Source of the DNA: Oscillospiraceae bacterium
GTDB taxonomy: Bacteria > Bacillota > Clostridia > Oscillospirales > CAG-272
NCBI GenBank assembly: GCA_015064965.1
Contig: SVRG01000006.1
Span: 1-44,841, forward strand
Reading direction: 5' to 3'
Length of the DNA stretch: 44,841 nt
Positions within the stretch are counted from its first letter, which is position 1; each line of letters starts with the position of its first letter. The notes under the pieces were generated by a model, which was not told the origin of the DNA, ran no database searches, and saw only the letters and a program-made list of their open reading frames with translations. This document shows positions 40,617 through 44,841 of this stretch, piece after piece. The translations under genes were made by a program, and so were the position numbers.

Positions 40617-43583
40617 TTACTTTACCGATCTCCCTAAAACTCTCATCACGTCAATAAGTGTAATTTTACCATCAGCATCAACATCAGCAAGGTCTATATA
40701 ATTTTCATTTACCGCTGCGGTTAGTGTTAAAAGAACATCTGAGATGGTGACGAGTGTATCACCGTTTACATCGCCGTAAATGCCGCCACAGATTTCACAG
40801 ACCTCTTCAAGGGAAGTGTGACCGAAGTACTTCTGACAGTAATTGATGTAACTGTATCCGTTTACATCGGTACCTCTTGCAGCGATAGTAGCGTCAGCGG
40901 TAATGTTACCGCTTACATCGCCGCCGAGGAAAATGTAAGAATCTGAAATTGCAGTGTCAACTCTACGGTCTGTGAAAACATTAAGCTTTGTATTGGTAGT
41001 TGTGGCATTGGATTCAAGGTTTACAACACCAACTGTTTCACTTGCGGTTTCATTGATATCGCCTTTGAGAACAACATCTGTTTCAAACAGCATGCCTGTG
41101 TAGTTAGCATCTGTAACATTATTCAGATTTCCGTAGCAGAAGATGCGCATGTCTGCTTTTCCGTCAAAGATAACAGTTGTTTTTGATGCCTCGGTAAGCT
41201 GCTGAGGTCCTGTTGAGAAGGCAACAAGAGTATCTATATAGAGATAATCGTCTGCATTGGTTTTACCAATAGTAATCTTGCTTTCGCCACTGTTGGTGCA
41301 TGAAACGTTTGCGGCATTCCAGCCACCGACAAACCAAAAGTCTCCTGAACGGATAGTGAGGTCTGCATTTATCTCGCCGCTCTTTCCTTCATAGCCGCCG
41401 TAAACATATACTTTGGCACTATTGACACTCGGGAACCCGGTTGCTGTTGTTAATGTAGTATCGTTGCCCATAACAACGCCCTCGTCAAATACCATCTCGT
41501 TATTTTGTGCGAAGAACATTATTCTGTCGGTATCCGTATTTGAGCAGATTGTTATGTCTTTAAATGTTATTCCGCCGTTAGCAAAGAAGCGACGAGAAGC
41601 GGTATTGAATTCAAGCTTACCGCCGGTAATAGTAATCATACCGGTAAATTCAGGTGTTCTGTAACCGCCGGGAACCTCGGCGGTATCGAGTATGTGTACA
41701 GTTACATTGTTGTTTGCCACAACAGAAGCTGCTGCATATTTCATTGCGGTTTCAAAATCTGCAAAAGGCTTTTCCTCCGTAATGCCGATACCGCTCTCAA
41801 ATGCGGTGTTCAAATCTATAGTGATTCCGTCTGCCTTTACATAAACATCACCGCCTGCGGTGCTGTCTTCAAATATTACTTTGCCGCAGCACTCGTATGC
41901 GTATGTTATGCTTTGAGTTTCTGCAGTATAAACTATTTTTATGCTTTCGGAAGTATGTGCAGTCTCGTCGATGGGTAACTCAACGGTATTGACGGTTTCG
42001 CCGCAAGCATTGCAAACTACAATGGCAGAACCTTTCTGCGCACAGGTAGAAGCAGTTTGGGTGGTTTGAGTAGTTTCGTTGTGGAGGCAGCGCACTTCAC
42101 CTTGGCAGATGTCACATACGTTGTTTTCGTCTGCATCGGTATGTTCATGGAAGAACTCAAGTTCCGGACCAAACGCAGTAAGCAACCATACACCTTCGGT
42201 GTTGAGATCCGAATATTCTTCGGTATTGGCAAGGTCTGAAATATGTGTTGCAATTATATCGCCGTTATCTGTACCGCTATAGTAGTTGGCGGCGGAAGTA
42301 GATGAGCTGTTGCTTGCGTAACCGCCAAATGCATTGCCGATTGAGGTAGTGCCGGTAGCGGTTACGGTAGCATCGGTGTAATTGTAATTGAAAATATTGA
42401 AAGTGCCTGAAACGAAACCGGCGATACCTCCTATAAAGGTAGAGCCGCTGATATTGCCAGAATTATAGCAGTTTTTAACGGTTGCTCGTGCTACGCCTAA
42501 AATTCCGGCATTGTATAAGCCTGTGGCTTGTATAGTACCTGCGTTATAGCAGCCGTCAATAATCAGCATTTCAGAAGCTGAGCCGCCGTTTGCATATCCT
42601 ACGATACCTCCCGAGCGGTTGTCGGTGGTTATGGTTCCTTCGTTATAGCAGTTTTTAACTTCGATAGCACTGCCGTCTACGGTGGAAAGCTGTAATCCTG
42701 CAAAGCCGATGATACCGCCGCTATTGTTGTTTGCAGCAGTTTTAGCAGTGACTTCGATATTGCCGTAGTTCTTACAATTTGTTATTTTATTGGTACAGCC
42801 TGCAACAGCACCTGTATCCCAGTTGGCAACGATGCCTGCGACTACGCTATAGCCTTTGATATCGCCATAGTTTACGCAGTTTTCGAAATAAAAGTTGTTT
42901 GCACCTCTGCCGGCGGAAGCGGCAGAAATAGAACCTATAATGCCAGCGGCACGAGCCTCAGAGGTAAGGGAAGCAGAGAAGCTTGTCTTGTTGGTGCAAT
43001 TTTTAATAGTAACATTATAAGCAGCGGAATTAGCAACTGCAGAAATCGTAGCAAAATTGTTGTTGACAATACCGCCTACAATACCGCCTGCACGGCTGAT
43101 GGGGGTAAATGTTGTGAGGTCGGAGGTGATACCGTCAAGTTCTGTGTCGCCGCAGATGATTCCGATAAGGCCGCCTGCAAAATTTGCAGTTGAAGTAACA
43201 GAGCCTTTTATGGTAAGGTTTTTAATAACGGTAGTATCTCCGTTATCCGAAACAATACCAAAAAGACCGCCGCCGATAGCAGTTGACGAAATATCAATGC
43301 CGGAAATTGTGTGTCCGTCGCCGTCAAAATTACCGGTAAATGCCACAGTGGCATCACCGATGGATTTTTGGGCAAGTGCACCGTCTGCCTCGTAGTCATA
43401 CTCAGAGAGATCAATGTCGTCTGTGAGCTTGTAGCTACCGTTCCACATTGCACTATCGTTCATAAGCGCAAGCAGTTCATCGGGGGTGCCTATCATGCTG
43501 ACTTCTGCTGCACTGACAGTAAGTGCACAGAGCATAAGCAACAGGCATGTGATAATAAGAAATCGCGAGGTTTTCTTTTTCAT
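40617..43583 (-). CDS. Secreted GLUG-repeat/beta-helix protein with C-terminal dockerin
   Basis: A 988-aa surface or extracellular protein. After a signal peptide (FLIITCLLLMLCALTVSA, to about residue 26) come repeated GLUG-like units (GGLFGIVSDNG, AGGLIGIICG, GGIVGYANGG, AGILGVARA) and NC.NYG/NCYN.G beta-helix rungs to about residue 450. Next is a Cys/His cluster HTDADENNVCDICQGEVRCLHNETTQTT..CNACGE, a short motif frequent in clostridial surface proteins. A second parallel-beta-like region spans about 590-920. The end (about 935-988) is a dockerin: DVNGDTLVTISD and DVDADGKITLID loops. No catalytic domain is recognised, so adhesion or structural function is a guess. Confidence 0.85.
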   Translation of the reverse strand: MKKKTSRFLIITCLLLMLCALTVSAAEVSMIGTPDELLALMNDSAMWNGSYKLTDDIDLSEYDYEADGALAQKSIGDATVAFTGNFDGDGHTISGIDISSTAIGGGLFGIVSDNGDTTVIKNLTIKGSVTSTANFAGGLIGIICGDTELDGITSDLTTFTPISRAGGIVGGIVNNNFATISAVANSAAYNVTIKNCTNKTSFSASLTSEARAAGIIGSISAASAGRGANNFYFENCVNYGDIKGYSVVAGIVANWDTGAVAGCTNKITNCKNYGNIEVTAKTAANNNSGGIIGFAGLQLSTVDGSAIEVKNCYNEGTITTDNRSGGIVGYANGGSASEMLIIDGCYNAGTIQATGLYNAGILGVARATVKNCYNSGNISGSTFIGGIAGFVSGTFNIFNYNYTDATVTATGTTSIGNAFGGYASNSSSTSAANYYSGTDNGDIIATHISDLANTEEYSDLNTEGVWLLTAFGPELEFFHEHTDADENNVCDICQGEVRCLHNETTQTTQTASTCAQKGSAIVVCNACGETVNTVELPIDETAHTSESIKIVYTAETQSITYAYECCGKVIFEDSTAGGDVYVKADGITIDLNTAFESGIGITEEKPFADFETAMKYAAASVVANNNVTVHILDTAEVPGGYRTPEFTGMITITGGKLEFNTASRRFFANGGITFKDITICSNTDTDRIMFFAQNNEMVFDEGVVMGNDTTLTTATGFPSVNSAKVYVYGGYEGKSGEINADLTIRSGDFWFVGGWNAANVSCTNSGESKITIGKTNADDYLYIDTLVAFSTGPQQLTEASKTTVIFDGKADMRIFCYGNLNNVTDANYTGMLFETDVVLKGDINETASETVGVVNLESNATTTNTKLNVFTDRRVDTAISDSYIFLGGDVSGNITADATIAARGTDVNGYSYINYCQKYFGHTSLEEVCEICGGIYGDVNGDTLVTISDVLLTLTAAVNENYIDLADVDADGKITLIDVMRVLGRSVK

Positions 43584-43633
43584 AGTCTTTTCTCCTTGCT
43601 TTTTTAAATTTGCAATTAGTGTTTTACATTCTA

Positions 43634-43662
43634 AATATATATTTGCAACCGGGGTTTTGCAA
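43634..43662 (-). promoter_or_regulatory. Promoter of the GLUG/dockerin gene
   Basis: Minus-strand TTGCAA (43657-43662) and TATATT (43634-43639), 17-bp spacer. Confidence 0.65.
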
Positions 43663-43667
43663 TGATA

Positions 43668-43759
43668 AATCGTTTAATGGATATACCAATCGTTCAAACA
43701 CAATGTAAAATCCGTTTTTTAAAATATTATTGAACGATTTGTAAATACATTGAACGCAT
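43668..43759. promoter_or_regulatory. Mirrored operator: four ATCGTTCAA-like boxes
   Basis: AATCGTTTAA (43668-43677) and AATCGTTCAA (43688-43697) are direct repeats 20 bp apart; TTGAACGATT (43730-43739) and TTGAACGCAT (43750-43759) are the same box on the other strand, again 20 bp apart. The inner edge of each pair is exactly 5 bp upstream of the -35 of the promoter it faces. Confidence 0.7.
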
Positions 43760-43764
43760 TGTTA

Positions 43765-43794
43765 TTGCCACAATGCATGTTTTTGAGGTATACT
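43765..43794 (+). promoter_or_regulatory. Promoter of the SLH-protein gene
   Basis: TTGCCA (43765-43770) and TATACT (43789-43794), 18-bp spacer, about 30 nt before the ATG. Confidence 0.7.
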
Positions 43795-43824
43795 TAAGCA
43801 AATGAACCTTTACGGAGGAAGTTT

Positions 43825-44841
43825 ATGAAGAAAGTAATAAAATTCGCTTTAGCAATTATTCTGGTTCTTTCTATGGCAGTGTGCGGTGTTTCTGCTTCGG
43901 CGGCTGCAAATGGTATTGATGAAGCATCAGCGGCAGATGCGTTGCATGAGCTTGGTCTTTTGCAGGGCGTCGGAACAAATGCTGACGGAAGTGTGAATTT
44001 TGCACTCGATAACAGCCTTACGAGAGCCCAGTCTATAACTCAGGTCGTAAGATTTCTCGGTGCAGAAAAGGATGCAACTACTAAAACCAATTCTCATCCT
44101 TTTACCGACCTTGCACAGTGGGCAGTGCCATACATAAGCTATGCTTATGCAAACGGTATCACTCAAGGCGTGAGTGCCACAAAGTTTGACGGCGATAGCC
44201 CGATGAGCGACTATGCCTTTCTCACAGCTATTCTCCGTGTGCTCGGATACAAGGATTCCGAGGGTGATTTTGCGTGGAACAACCCTTATGAGCTTGCAAA
44301 TGAAGTGGGACTTATCCGCTCGGTTGCTCCAAACAAGAATTTCAAGCGCGGGGATGCATTTGTCATCTGCTACAATGCGCTCACCGCAACTCCTAAAAGC
44401 GGAGCTACGGTTGCCGAGGGACTTATCGCAAAGGGACTCTTTACCGCTGAAAAGTTTGATGCGGTAAAAAAGGCAAATGAAAAATACGATGCCCCTTCGG
44501 GATATGCAGGTCTTGAATATGCTTTTGATGCAAACGGAAATACCTTCTACAGCCATTACGGTACTTGGGAAAAGGTTTCCGAGGACGGAGAAGATTTCGG
44601 TGCACTTCATCTCACCGAGGGTAAGGGAATCCTGCTTGCTCACGATATTGATTATACAAATAATGTAACAATTTCCGCAAAAGTAAAGATTGCTGAAGGT
44701 GCAACTGCAGGCAATTTTGGATTTGCGACAAACGCCTGGTGGAATGAGTCCGGCGAATACGATAAAAACTGGATTTTCTATGAGGCTGAAAAATGCGGCT
44801 ATTTCTATGCATACTTAAGCGGTGCAAGAAGTGCGGGTATG
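43825..44841 (+). CDS. SLH-domain surface protein (partial, runs off the right edge)
   Basis: An open frame of 339 codons from ATG 43825 (ribosome site ACGGAGGA) to the window end, absent from the ORF track because no stop is reached. A signal peptide (FALAIILVLSMAVCGVSASA) is followed by about two S-layer homology repeats: ALHELGLLQGVG..NSLTRAQSITQVVRFLG and FTDLAQWAVPYISYAYANGITQGVS..MSDYAFLTAILRVLGY, then a third, degenerate one to about residue 200. From about residue 225, YAFDANGNTFYSHYGTWEKVSEDGEDFGALHLTEG starts a jelly-roll module similar to LamG/DUF1080 sugar-binding domains. SLH repeats bind wall polysaccharide, so this is probably a wall-anchored glycan-binding protein or enzyme. 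Confidence 0.88.
   Translation, partial: MKKVIKFALAIILVLSMAVCGVSASAAANGIDEASAADALHELGLLQGVGTNADGSVNFALDNSLTRAQSITQVVRFLGAEKDATTKTNSHPFTDLAQWAVPYISYAYANGITQGVSATKFDGDSPMSDYAFLTAILRVLGYKDSEGDFAWNNPYELANEVGLIRSVAPNKNFKRGDAFVICYNALTATPKSGATVAEGLIAKGLFTAEKFDAVKKANEKYDAPSGYAGLEYAFDANGNTFYSHYGTWEKVSEDGEDFGALHLTEGKGILLAHDIDYTNNVTISAKVKIAEGATAGNFGFATNAWWNESGEYDKNWIFYEAEKCGYFYAYLSGARSAGM

Noticed and set aside
42538-43300. Repeated ACCTCC/CCGCC strings in the GLUG gene as a CRISPR or tandem repeat array
   Set aside because: They are the codons of GG.(I/V)G protein repeats with variable sequence between; no constant-length spacer structure.
43927-44643. 238-aa minus-strand ORF at the right edge
   Set aside because: Antisense to the SLH gene, which has a signal peptide, ribosome site and domains; the minus ORF has none of these.

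Overview
The window looks like the chromosome of an anaerobic, spore-forming member of the Clostridia (Oscillospiraceae/Ruminococcaceae-like). The evidence is the standard genetic code with strong AGGAGG-type ribosome sites, sporulation genes (yabP, yabQ, a SpoVAF-type GerA protein, possibly a SpoIIQ-like M23 protein), the clostridial synteny blocks flippase-mazG-hup-rqcP-yabP-yabQ-divIC and recJ-relA-dtd-hemZ, and dockerin/SLH surface proteins typical of gut fibre degraders. This assignment is inferred from gene content; no 16S or ribosomal protein genes are present.

Layout. (1) 0-2.2 kb, minus strand: a phage terminase pair at the window edge (PBSX-type large subunit plus a small-subunit-like ORF) and an orphan barstar-like gene, then a hairpin-rich intergenic repeat. 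(2) 2.3-10.6 kb, minus strand: hemZ, a uridine-kinase-like P-loop protein, a SpoVB/YabM-type flippase, mazG, hup (own promoter and terminator), rqcP, yabP, yabQ, divIC, a class I fumarase alpha subunit and a short Sfp-type phosphopantetheinyl transferase. (3) 10.7-19.6 kb, minus strand: a palindromic repeat, then dtd, relA, recJ; a separate operon cdaA-cdaR-COG2509 FAD oxidoreductase. (4) 19.7-24.2 kb, plus strand: alpha/beta hydrolase, membrane-anchored MurF-like ligase, ddl, membrane-anchored M23 peptidase, i.e. cell-wall functions. (5) 24.2-30.2 kb: two tandem CNNM/HlyC-type CBS transporters and a VanY-type carboxypeptidase (minus); a two-gene PqqD plus S26-type peptidase module (plus); and a SpoVAF-like germination protein (minus). 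(6) 30.3-44.8 kb is an accessory carbohydrate region: an AraC regulator, a divergent cytosolic GtaA/DUF4965-like protein, a 2352-aa secreted modular GH2 enzyme ending in a dockerin, a 988-aa GLUG/beta-helix surface protein also ending in a dockerin, and an SLH-domain protein running off the right edge and missing from the ORF track.

How the parts may work together. Region 6 reads as a glycan-use locus: the AraC regulator probably senses a sugar and controls the operon encoding the cytosolic enzyme and the secreted GH2. The secreted proteins carry dockerins (binding a cohesin not seen here) or SLH domains (wall anchoring). Two findings stand out. First, the 240-bp divergent intergenic between the dockerin/GLUG gene and the SLH gene has a mirrored regulatory layout: two pairs of ATCGTTCAA-like boxes, each pair with 20-bp period, each placed 5 bp upstream of the -35 of its own promoter. 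Second, the AraC-GH segment is bracketed by two direct copies of a hairpin-forming element (about 75 bp) in which the arms differ but stay complementary.

Coordinates of starts were refined by hand from ribosome sites; many real starts here are GTG or TTG. Promoter and terminator calls are by eye from hexamers, spacing and hairpins. No database search was possible.
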